64,000 nucleotides of DNA. It comes from Plazaster borealis (lineage: Eukaryota > Echinodermata > Asteroidea > Forcipulatida > Labidiasteridae). The notes beneath the pieces were generated by a model, which had not been told where the DNA came from, made no database searches, and saw only the letters and a program-made list of their open reading frames with translations. Made by a program: the position numbers and the translations under genes. Positions 19,444 through 31,400 of the stretch are shown piece by piece. The DNA lies in contig CM037460.1 of NCBI GenBank assembly GCA_021014325.1, positions 18,064,044-18,128,043 of the forward strand, read 5' to 3'. Each line of letters starts with the position of its first letter. The first letter of the stretch is position 1.

Positions 19444-22400
19444 CTGGAAAAATACGCAGATTTTTAAAGGTAGGGTTATATATTGGTTTTTGTTAATGTA
19501 ATAGACCTTATGCACATGATGTCATAACAGTAGGGCGCCCTCGTCTAGAGGTCAAAAGGAGGTTGTTCATTGGCCAATCCTGTGCGCCGCGCGTACAAAT
19601 CTGTGCGTTTCGATTGTTTCGTCATCGTTTAACCTCTAAGATGGCGGCTGGATGACGTCAATGCATAAGGTCTATTGCTGATTTAAAGGCTTTTTGTCAA
19701 TGTAATTGCTGATTTAAAGGCAGCATTATTCAAATTCAAATTCAAATTCGAAATATTTATCGTCACGATAAAAGGCATGAAATTTGTCTTCCCTGTGTAT
19801 AGGCTAAGTAGAGTAAATACAAAGGCATAAAAAAGCAATAGACAACAAGAATTAAAATTTATAAAATTACAGAATATAAAAAGGGTCTGGAGGGTTTTTG
19901 AGGTTTTCCGAGGTTATCCAGGGTTCAACTTCGAGTTACCGTTTGTTTTCATTCTTCATTTTTCCCATTTAAAGAAGTTTTCACAGGTTGGAATATTTGA
20001 AGGCAAAAGGGATCTTTATAAAAAATCCCTGAACAAAATAAATAAAAAATCCTCACAAAACATAGACCTGAAGCATCAAAGACTCAGGAAAATGAAATGA
20101 AATTAGGCACCAACCAGACCAAACTTACCAGGAGCTCTAGGCGCTCTGTTCTGCAGGGGAGCCTCCATCGTCGCCGGCTTGATGTAGTCGTCCATCGGGA
20201 TCGGGTCGATGGGTTTCCTGAGCGTGCTCACGTCGTACGCATCTTGGTCCTCCTCGCCACCTCCCTCCTCGTCATAGTTGATGAAATTCTCCCGGATGTC
20301 GTCGTCGGGGTCGATGGCGAGGGCCAGCGCCTGCTTCTGATCGTGGCTACGCTTGTACAAGACGAACGCAAGCAGCAGTACTAAGGGTGGAAACAAACGT
20401 GGCTCCATGAAAATCTTACCGACACATAAATAATTGAGAGGTTTCGCAAGGCTACGGGTACATATACGTATACGGATACGTCAACACTTTGTGTGTTCAC
20501 GTGACGCAAAACCGCACAATGCAACAAGTCCAACAGTCTAGTGTACTCAAAGTAAACAGTTTTCAGATTTACTAATAATGCCTACTTTAACTACTTTCAA
20601 GTCCATAACCCATCCAAAGACATACACTTTGTCGTGTTACAGGTACGACCATAGATTGGTTTTTATAATAATAATAATAATAGCGAACATTCATAACGCG
20701 CCATGTATGTCAGACTTGACACTCCTGGCGCGAGACTACAAAATTTTTCCTGCAAGGTATATGTGGAGCTACGTTTGAAGTATGAGGCCTAGTCATTTAT
20801 AGCACCATGCAATGGTTTACAAGGTGCTGTGGCGCAAATATGCTGCCGATCAGACCAGGAACACCGGGGTGAACCCCTTCTCTTTACGATAGGTGCACTG
20901 GGTTCTTTTACGTGCATTACACAACACACCATTGGTCACCATAATGCTGATTCATAGACAAAACTATAAAAAAAGATTCAATAAAAGTCACATGTGAAAG
21001 TTTCAGCTGAATACAGTGTCTACTTGCTGAGAAAACAGCAAGAAACTGGCACTGTGTTTTCAAAAGGACGTCAAATCCATCCACGTTTAGCAAGGTGACA
21101 GCGGGTACCAACCACATCGCTGGCTGCAGCATACTCCAACCCTCAGATATCTGGGAAACGATTCATGCATAAATCATTTCTCAGATTCAAAAGTTTTGGG
21201 GCGAAAAAAATTATCCAAACCAAATTGGTTCGACGGAAATCCTTTCTCAAAATAGTTTATACTATCAACAGCTGCTGTGCTTCTCACCAAGTAAGTTTTT
21301 ATAGTCATTCAATTTTGGAGTATTAACCGATCTATCTCCCTACCTTTAAAATACCTCTAGTCTAGTAAAAAAAACATTGATTAGATACAAGACCTGTAAG
21401 CCGGTACAGAGTAAGGAATAAGGGCATGGAAAGACCATAAACATGATGTGAAAATGGCCAGCAAAATTAACACTTTCAAAAGTCTGTACTGGGGAGAGTG
21501 GGGAGGGGGTCCGCCTAGTCTGGTTAAATTGCAAGGGGCCTTTTTTATCCTGGGCGTTTTGGTGTCTACTTTATCTTTTTAACCCTTTTTTTACTCTTTT
21601 GATATTTTTGTTATGGATAGATAGTTATTTTTTAATGTTTGGTGTCCTTTTTGTGTATACTGTTATTTATTTTTGTTTTATTGTACTCTGTATGTATTTT
21701 TTTTACGTGTGACCCCCAGGGCCCCCAGGGAGAACAGTTCCTTGATAACTGATGGAGATACCCTGGGCCCAATTTCATAGAGCTGCTAAGCAGAAAACAT
21801 TGCTTTACATTTTTCTGCTAAGCACAACTAAGCAGGATACCAGTTACATTTTGTATATGTAAAATGGTATTTTAGCTGGTAACCGTATTTTGGAAAGCAT
21901 AATTTTGTTGTACTTAGCGACTTTTTATGCTTAAGCAGCTCTATGAAATTGGGCCCGGTTAAATAAGACGAAACAAATAGATAAAATAAAGTCCTGTTCA
22001 ATTGTTCCCGAATGTCAAAGTACCCATCGGTCTTAGTTTACACAACTACTTACTGATGATGATGATGAGGCAGAGGATCATGGCGAGAATGGCCCCGAGG
22101 TCCAGACCGAGCGGGACAAAGACGGGCTTCTTCTCTGTGTCGCATATCGTCCCGGTGTAGCCGACCAAGCAGTCGCACCTGAACCCATTGACCAGGTCGA
22201 CGCACTTGCCGCCGTTCTGGCATGGGTTGCTGAGGCACTCGTCGATGATGATGCATACGCCATTTGCCTCGTCCTCCATGGAGCCGTCCGGGCATCTTCA
22301 AGAGAAGAAAAAATCAAAATCAGTAGTTAAAGGCACTGTACACGTTTGGTAATTACTCAAAATATATATTAACATCAAAACTGACTTGGTAACGAGCAAC

Positions 22401-25400
22401 AGAGAGCTGTTATAGTATAAAACATTGTGAGAAACGACTCCCTCTGAAGTAACCTAGTTTTTGAGAAAGAGGTAATTTCTCACTAAAATAATAAAAACTT
22501 CTTGCAAGAAGTTTTTATTCCTATCTGAAAGCACACAAATTTGTACAACAAGGGTGTTTTTTCTTTCATCATTTTCTTGCAACTTCGATTACAGATTGAG
22601 CCCAAATTTTCACAGGCTTGTTATTTTATGCATATGTTGGGATACACCAAGTGAGAACACTGGTCTTTGACAATTACCAAATGTGTTCAGAGCCGTTAAA
22701 GGTGGAGGGGATAAGAGGTTGGGCTGACTGGTTTCTTTCCCTGCCTTATACCTTTCTGGACCCCGGTTCGAATCCCACCACAGACCGGAGCCTTGCATGT
22801 GGATTGGGTTTTCAGTCCCTACCTGGGCCCAATTTTATAAAGCCTTGTAAGCACAAAAACCTGCTAAGCACAGGAAAATCTTGCTTAGCAAAAAACAGGT
22901 TACCAGCCAACATTCCATAAAGTTGACATTGTTGCGACTGGTGCCCCACTCAATTTTTGCTTAGCATAGAAATTTGTTAAGCAGTATTTTCTGCTGAACA
23001 GCTTTATGAAATTTGGCCCTGATTGCTAGGGTTTTCCCCCACTGGAGTTTTCCTCCCACATCTAAAACCCAGCATATATTCTCGTTTCTTATTCATACTC
23101 TTATTGGAGCTAATTGTGATGTTGGATGAGGGACAAAGTGTCCATAATCAGGAAGTTTTTTTAAAAATTTGTTCATCAAAACATGGAAAGATTGGTTTGT
23201 TTTCAGGGAACTTTCTGCAGAATCAGGGAGAGCTGTTGCTAAGGGGTCTTGTCAAAATTAATCCAGGACAGGTAGTCGGATAACAATTCTCCGATGTCAA
23301 ATTTGTGTTGGATTTCCGTCGGACTGTATTTCTATGAGAGACATGGGTTCACTCGCTGAAAAGCGCACAGTTCTCCGATGCACTAAAGACATGCCCTACG
23401 CCAATGCAACCCGCTGAGCACTCTGCGGTTTGACTGGCTGATTAAACGTAGTATAAATAAACTTGCGGTTTTGGAGCGATCTGGAAGGTTTGGAGGTCAT
23501 TATATTTAATGTGTAGTGTGATTTTTTAGTGAGACATATAGAGACCCCCTGCTTGTTTTCCAGTAGATGGCGATCTAAGTCTCTGTGCAGTTTGTAAACA
23601 AATGTAACCCCAGGCACTGTGAACTTCTCCCATGTTTTCTCCGACACCCAATTTCAAACAAGGTGAATTAACGGCAGGTGAAAAAAAAAAACCTAGTCCT
23701 GGACGGTACTTATCCGCTGGTTGTCCTGGACTAATTTTGACAAAAGGTCCCTAACTGTAATGAGAGAAACCCCTGGGTGGACTTACCCACAAGTGTATTC
23801 CCTCCAGAGGTCGATACAGATGTATGACGCTGGACAGGGGTCACTCAGGCAGGGGTCGTAACTTGAGCAGCCTTCAATCACACCATTGGATGGGGTTGCT
23901 GTGCCGTACAATGTTGTTCCAGAGAATCCAAGGTAGAAGTTGTTGATGCGAGGGTCGTTCATGCATCCTGTGTTGTGAGGAACGAGGTCATTTTGGTTAA
24001 AGGCACTGTTTGGTAATTGCCAAAGACCAGTGTTCTCACTTGGTGTATCCCAACATATGCATGAAATAACAAGCCTGTGAAAATTTGGGCTCAATTGGTC
24101 ATCGAAGTTGCAAGAAAATGATGAAAGAAAAAACACCCTTATTGTACAAATTTGTGTGTTTTCAGACAGGAATAAAAAACTTCTTGCAAGAAGTTTTTAT
24201 TATTTTAGTGAGAAATAACCTCTTTCTCAAAAACTACGCTACTTCAGAGGGAGTCGTTTCTCACAATGTTTTATACTATTAACAGCTCTCCGTTGCCTGT
24301 TACCAAGTAAGTTTTTATGCTAATATAAACTTTGAGTCATTACCAAATGTGTACGATACCTTTAAAGTCATGTTCGTTCAGTTATCAACATTTTCAGTTC
24401 ACTCTTTCATTACCCCTCCCTCCCCCTAAAAGTGTACGAATAAAAATGTGGTTTTTTTCCACACAATTCTAAATAGAGATACTTGTTTGTGAATAACATG
24501 CAAAGCCTGTTTAATACGAGCACAGATATAAAAAATATATAAAGAACGTACACATCTTAAACTTAAACTTAAACTGCGTACAAGACTCAATTTATCTGAC
24601 TTTCAAAAGGTAAAATAATACAACAAATACTGCATCTTATCTAACGGTGCAAAAAGGGCCATAGTTTTTATAGTTCGAAATTTTTTCAGAAAACGAAAGC
24701 GTACGTACGCTTGTGAAAATGTTGATAATTTTGAATCAATTTGAACGAACTCATTCAAACTAATTTGACTACCCATCCTTGTTTATTTTTGTGTTAAGTT
24801 ATCATTTGGTCGTAAATGTGAAGTTTTCCTCCCAACAATTTTCTTGAAATTTGATTGGGAAAAATTAGCCCCTCCCCCTCCCCCTTCGATTTTTGAGCTA
24901 GTGTTTCTTCCACCGTTGGCGGCGCCCTGCATAGTTTCCTGATATATATATATATATCTACCTATGAAGTCCTGGGAGATCTCCACCACCCTGACGACAA
25001 AAGCTCCCAGGATAAGACTGTTAGGATCCACCTCCAGCCTGCTGTACAGACTCTCATGGTTCTCCTTCTGTCTGACGCCACCTCCACCGTCGATCTTCAC
25101 GGTGATGTAGTAATCAAATCGCTCCAGGCGGACGGTGTGCCAGTCCCCGTCGTCCACAGCGTACTGGTCCAGGTGGACAGAATTCTCACCGTCGCCGAGA
25201 TTCCAACGGCTCATGACGAAGCCATCGACCAACTGCGAAGAGAGACAGACAGTTAAAAAATCCACTTTGATTCTGCAAGGACTGGCGACAATCAGTTTAT
25301 CATTTAGGAAAAACTTAGAAAATCTAGGTTTTTTGAGGAAAATAGATTAACCCTTCAGAGACCATTGCAGCTGGAAACGGCTTGAACCAAAATGCCCATA

Positions 25401-28400
25401 GCTGCCGCAAACGGCTGCAAGATCTGACCTACTTCCACTCAACCAAAGAGGTCAAGGTAAAGGTCATGACCTGAATTGACATTTTCCAATGTTACCCAGG
25501 TTAACATAGTATCTATGTTTCTAAAACAAAACAAAAGTTTTGTTTTATATATATTTTTTCTACACACTTTTACAAGAAAAAATAGTTTTAAAAACTCAAC
25601 AGTAAAACCATGTGTGGGCCTATGGTGATGATTATACAGAAATGGATGGTCTTCAGAGTTTTAATGAAAAGGTTTTAAAACGTGACCTTGGACACGACTT
25701 AAAAACCCCAAAAACAATTCATCTTAAGATGTACATGGTGTCCTGTGTAGCATGTGATTTTATGGGTCAGTAGCGCAGAAACCCGCAGTAAGCAGTTTGG
25801 AAATTGAGCCCTGGTATGCCGACTGGGCCCAATTTCATAAAGCTGTTTCTGCTCAGAAAATTTCTTTGCTAAGCAAGAAAAGAGTGGGGTACCAGTCACA
25901 TCAATGGTAACTGTATGGTATTTCGGCTGGTTAAATATTTTTCCCAAGCAAGAGTTTCCTGTGCTTAGCAAGTTTTTGTGCTTCCATGCTTTATGAAATT
26001 GAGCAAAGGTGGCCGACTTAATCTGCTCAGCAAACATTCTCTGCTTAGCAAACATTCTCTGCTTAGCAAACATTCTCTGCTTAGCAAACATTCTCTGCTT
26101 AGCAAACATTCTTTGCTAAGCAAACATTCTCTGCTTAAGAGCTTCAAAGACACTGTGTCAGGATCACAGTAGATCTAACGATGGTCGGAAATGTCAATTC
26201 CGTATCTCTAACCTCTATTGACGTGAATTCCAAGCCGTTACGGTTGGTGATCATCCAGAGAAGACCGTCTTTCATCCGCGTGCGGAATGTGACTTGGTAA
26301 TCGCCCGTGCGATTGTCCACCTGGGCAGCAGGCTGTAGCTGGTAGTTGACGTAACTGTCAATAGCAAAGTCGTAAGGTGGGGTTGCTGTGAAGAAAGATC
26401 CCGACACAAATATAGTATTTAATATGTCCCAATTCCCTTCAGGATTTTTTCTTTATATTTATATATTTATTTGTTTATATTTATTTCATAATAATGCACA
26501 TTGGTAAAAACATTAAAAGATACAACAAGAGCAATTAAGATACAGAGGAAGGAAAGCGAACCAGCCGGAGCCCGAGGGATTTGCCTAAAATGATCATTGT
26601 AGTTAATCTTTCAAACAACTTCAAAGAATTTTAAACTACCTTTGTTTGATTGATTTTTTGGGGGTGGGAGGAGGATGGGGGAGTAGGGGGGAGGTGAAGC
26701 AATTTGAAAGTATCATTTACCTGCATCGCACACTTCACCCATGAAGCCTGGGTGACAAAGACAGACGTAGGTGTTGAAGTCTCCCTCGCATTTCCCGTTG
26801 TTACACTCCCCGCATTCCAGACGGGAGCATCCGGGCTCCGTGCCGACGGTCTTCCCGGGCGTCTGGAGATCGTACACCGCCCCGTCCTGCTCGACGTTTC
26901 TCATGCAGCCGTCAAAGCTCGCCCCAAAGGTGATCTCGTCGGGATAGGTGAAAGCAGACGATGGGTCTCTCCCGCCGAGTTGAAGGGGTGTGTTGACATT
27001 GAGAAACCTGGAAGGGGGAAGAACAAGTGATTGATAACTTCTTTATCTTTCCCGGGAATAGGTTTGAAGTGAGAACTTTGGATGTGAGACCAGAAAGTTA
27101 CCGCGCATTAGAGTTCAGCTTCGGAGTTAAAGGGTCTGCATACGTTTGGTAATTACTCATAAAACTAATGGCAATAAAAACTTACTTGGTAAGAGGTACA
27201 GCAGCTTCTGAGAGTATAAAGCATTTTGAGAAACATTTCAATTTGAAGTAATGTGGTTATGGGAAAAGATATCACTTTTCATCCGAAACAAATTTGAATC
27301 TAAGAAGTGTTTCTGGTCAGAAACGTTTCTCAGATTGTGTATTCCAATTGCAGATTATTCTTACTGCGTGGACATAACCGCTCCAGATTTTCGGCAATAT
27401 CTCAAAAATGCTACCACCTTTTCGAATGAAATTTTCACAGGTTAGTTTTATGGTATATTTCTACAACTATATAGGATTGAAACAAATAGTGGGTTCCAAT
27501 TACCAAACGTATACAATCCAATCCCTTTAAAGGGTGAGAGTAAAAATATTGGTAAGAGTAAAACTATAAATGTTCACAGATTTGCACACCACTTACGCGG
27601 TATGAAGATGGTCATGGTGGGAAACTCCCTTTGAAATATTGTTGCTTGAATTGCAATTAGTTTTTGAGAAATGAGTAAAACAGTTGGTTTCGATCTTGCA
27701 AGTCCAAAACTCAATGTTTGGAAAACAGTAAAAACATTTAAGATTTTTTCCCACTTTTTTGTGTGTGATTCCAATGACCAATTGAGCTTAAACTTTCACA
27801 GGTTTGTTATTTCATGTATATGTTGGGTCACATCAAGTGTGGATACTGGTCTTCAGCAATAATCAATGTTACACATGTGCTTTTCAACCAATTGTTCTTT
27901 GTTCAACCCCAAATTACTATTATTATTATTATACATTGTTTTTTTCCTTTCTTTTAGGGAAGACAAGGGTGTATACTGACTTGTTATCTCCAGGTGTGAC
28001 GCCTACGCTCTTACAATCATCTGTTTGCTGAATGGTGGAACTGGAGGCCTCCGTGATGGTTGCACTCTTACAACGATCCAGCATGAACTCAACGCTCTAA
28101 ATCAATGATAAAGGAGATTAAGAGAACATTAATAGACTGTGCAAGTCTCGCGCGTATCGGTACGAGAAAACACGTCAAACAAAGAACATTTTTGTTTCTG
28201 AAATCAAATCTTTGTTTTAAATTATATCTAATGACAAAATCTGAACAACAAAAATAATCATAACAATTTATATTAATTAGTTTTAGCTTTTATAATAAAT
28301 ACATAAATAATGTGTTCATATTATTGAAACAAAGTTAAAAACTCTGGGACAAAGGATGCTTATTTGATCTTAACTTTTCAGAAACCCCTTACGCAGATTC

Positions 28401-31400
28401 ACGATGATCACACGAGCGTAAAATTGACGCATGATGCAGTTTATAGAGGTTGCTGACGCCTCAACAACCATAGACTGCAATGAAAAGGCTTCGCATTGCA
28501 ATTACAGCATCTGGCGATTATGATTAAGCATCATAAGTTTTGTGATCGGAGGGGAGCACAAAATTCTTAATTTTTTGCAACCGGAAGCTGAGGTCAAGTT
28601 CAATTCTCGGGTTTTCTTCGTTATATTGCTGAATTGATTTTACTTTCATATTTTTGTATCACTAAGTATTAAATTCGGTATTCCCAACAACATATATAAT
28701 TTTCATGGTCATAAACTACGTCAAGATAAAATAATTGACGAAACAAAATCTCGCCCACGTAAAACTCCATATGGTTGGGACCACAATGGTCCAGGAAGTT
28801 TGAATGTGCGCGAGACTTGCACAGTCTATTGACAGCTAGATATCGTAAAATTGGGCACTGAAAGTGTTCCCAGATTCCTGGTACAGCACCTCGTAAACTG
28901 TTACATAGTGCCATGTAAATAAATTGGTCTTATATTTCATACACAGCTCCGCATATCTTGTATAAAAAAATAATGCGCGCTTTGAGACACCCTCACATGT
29001 TTTGAAAACGTCTCAATACGCATGTCAAGGTTTGTCAAAGGAATCGCAAAACAATGGAGTTCACTATTAACCCTTTCCTTACCATAGGCCACTTTAGTCT
29101 ACCAAGCTTACACTAAAAAAAAGCACTCGAGCCTAAGCACAAAGGCCAATTGTTAAAAAGCTGTAGTTTTGTCCATGTTCGCCCTCCATACCCAAGAGCT
29201 TACCATCATTGGAAATAGAAAGATCGAATCTTTCAAATGATTGTAAAATAAAATAAGGTTGCTATTATGCAATCTTTTCAAATTGGAGTTTTGTATACAC
29301 AAAAAGTGTTTGAGATTACAGATCACACTGAGGAAAGAAAGACAAAGAACTGCGACATTTATTGACCGATCTCAATGTTTTTTGGACTATATGAAAGGCA
29401 ATTCAATAAGTAAAAAAAATTTTCAAGGAGATAATGGAGTTTTTTTTAAATGGCCTCTGGGTGATGAGTTAAGCAATTATAGTTAAGCGTCTTGCTCAAA
29501 GACACAAGTGTCATGACCAGGATTCGAACCCACACCCTGATGACTCAGCAGCCAGAAGTTAAAGTCTGATGCACGAATGATGCTCGGCCATGACTCGCCA
29601 CACAATATCAATGCCACACAAACCTTAAACGCAAAATTCTGTTTGTTCATACCTTCCCATCCCGATAGACATCCAGTCGATGCCATTTGCCATCACCCAG
29701 GTCGACGGCGCTAAGGATTTCCATCCTGAGGGTTCCAGAGCCAAGGTTGATGTACAACACCGGCCTCTTGTTCTCCAACTGAATCAGAATGAAGTCCGAT
29801 GGCAGGTCTCCCGGGGTCAGAGGGGTCACTGGGCCATTGTAGAGTAGCACGCCGTCCGGCAGTGTGGTGATGAACTCCAGCATGGTGTGCGTCAACTCGC
29901 ACTGCTGCAGGGAACCGAACAGAGCGAAGCCACCCTTGAATTCACGCATGGTCTGCTCGCAGTTTGGACCGTCGAATCCAGTGGGGCAAGTACACCTGTT
30001 AGAACCCCCAAAATAATAAAATTACAAAATTTCTAAATTTCAGTCCTCTTCAAAATTTTGCGGTTAAATTGTCTTTTCAGATTACCATATTTTGAGGTTC
30101 AATCATCTTTCAAGATTACCAAATTTTGAAGTTCAATTGTCTTTCCAGATTACCATATTTGAGGTTCCATCCTCTTTCCAGATTACCATATTTTGAGGTT
30201 TAATAGTCTTTCCAGATTATCATATTTTGAGGTTTTAAAATCATCTTTCCAAAATACCATATTTTGAGGTTTAAATTGTCTTTCCAGATTTCATAATTTG
30301 AGGTTCAATCATCTTTCCAAACTACTTATTTTTGAGGTTCAACTGTCTTTCCAATTACAACATTTTGAGGTTTATTTTTGAGGTTTAAATGCTTTCCAGA
30401 TTATCATAATTTGAGGTTTTAACATCATCTTTCCAAAATACCATAATTTAAGGTTCAATTGTCTTTCCAGATTACCATATTTTGAGGTGACAGACTAATT
30501 CAATAAAACCAATGGCGAAAAAAACCCAACCCAATAATCAACTTACGTATGTCCCCCGCCTTGTGTGTCTTGACAGGTGCCACCGTTGAGGCACGCGTCA
30601 AAGTCACAAGGACCCGGCTGTTGGACGTCCGCACCACACACGCACTTAGCCACGGTCCGCGTGGTGATAGACGTGAAGGAGGACGACGGGGTGTTGACCA
30701 CTGTGGGTGTGGGGTCTATCTCTAGGACGTTGGTGCATGCAGACTCACACGCCGACTCCATCAGACACATGTCAATCTTGATCATACCGATGGTGACGCC
30801 CAACGCATTCTCAATCTGTACACAGTGGAAGAAAGATCAACTTAAGAGTTACACCATAAACTGGACTTGGTCGAGTCACATGTTTTCAGTAAACTCAATC
30901 TTGTCCAGTGTTTTTTAGAATTTAAAAACACACAGAACGCCGTATACAGTGCCAGAAAGAACAATTGGGAGTTACACCATAGACTTGACTTGGTCGAGTC
31001 ACTCGTTTTCAGTCAACTCAATCTTGTCCAGTGTTTTTTAGAATTTAAAAACAAACAGAACGCCGTACACAGTGCCAGAAAGAACAATTGGGAGTTACAC
31101 CATAAGCCTTTTTGAGGTATGGCGGACACAATGCTACAACACTGTAAAGTTGTGGTAAATTTGTGCGTATTGACCATAGAAATAGAACGTATGTTATTCA
31201 GTGAAGTGCGCATTTTAGGCGACGCGGCGTTTACACGTAAACCTAATGACCACCAACATGGTGAGCGTGGCATCAGTCGCGGCGTGTGACGCGCGCGTAT
31301 CACGTCCGCCATACCTCAAAAAGGCTTATAGACTTGTCACATGTTTTCAGTAAACTCAAATCTTTTCCAATTTATTTTAGAATTTAAAACAAACAGAACG

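Noticed and set aside
26025..26140. CRISPR-like array
   Set aside because: The units are contiguous with no unique spacers, and the genome is animal; it is a simple tandem repeat.
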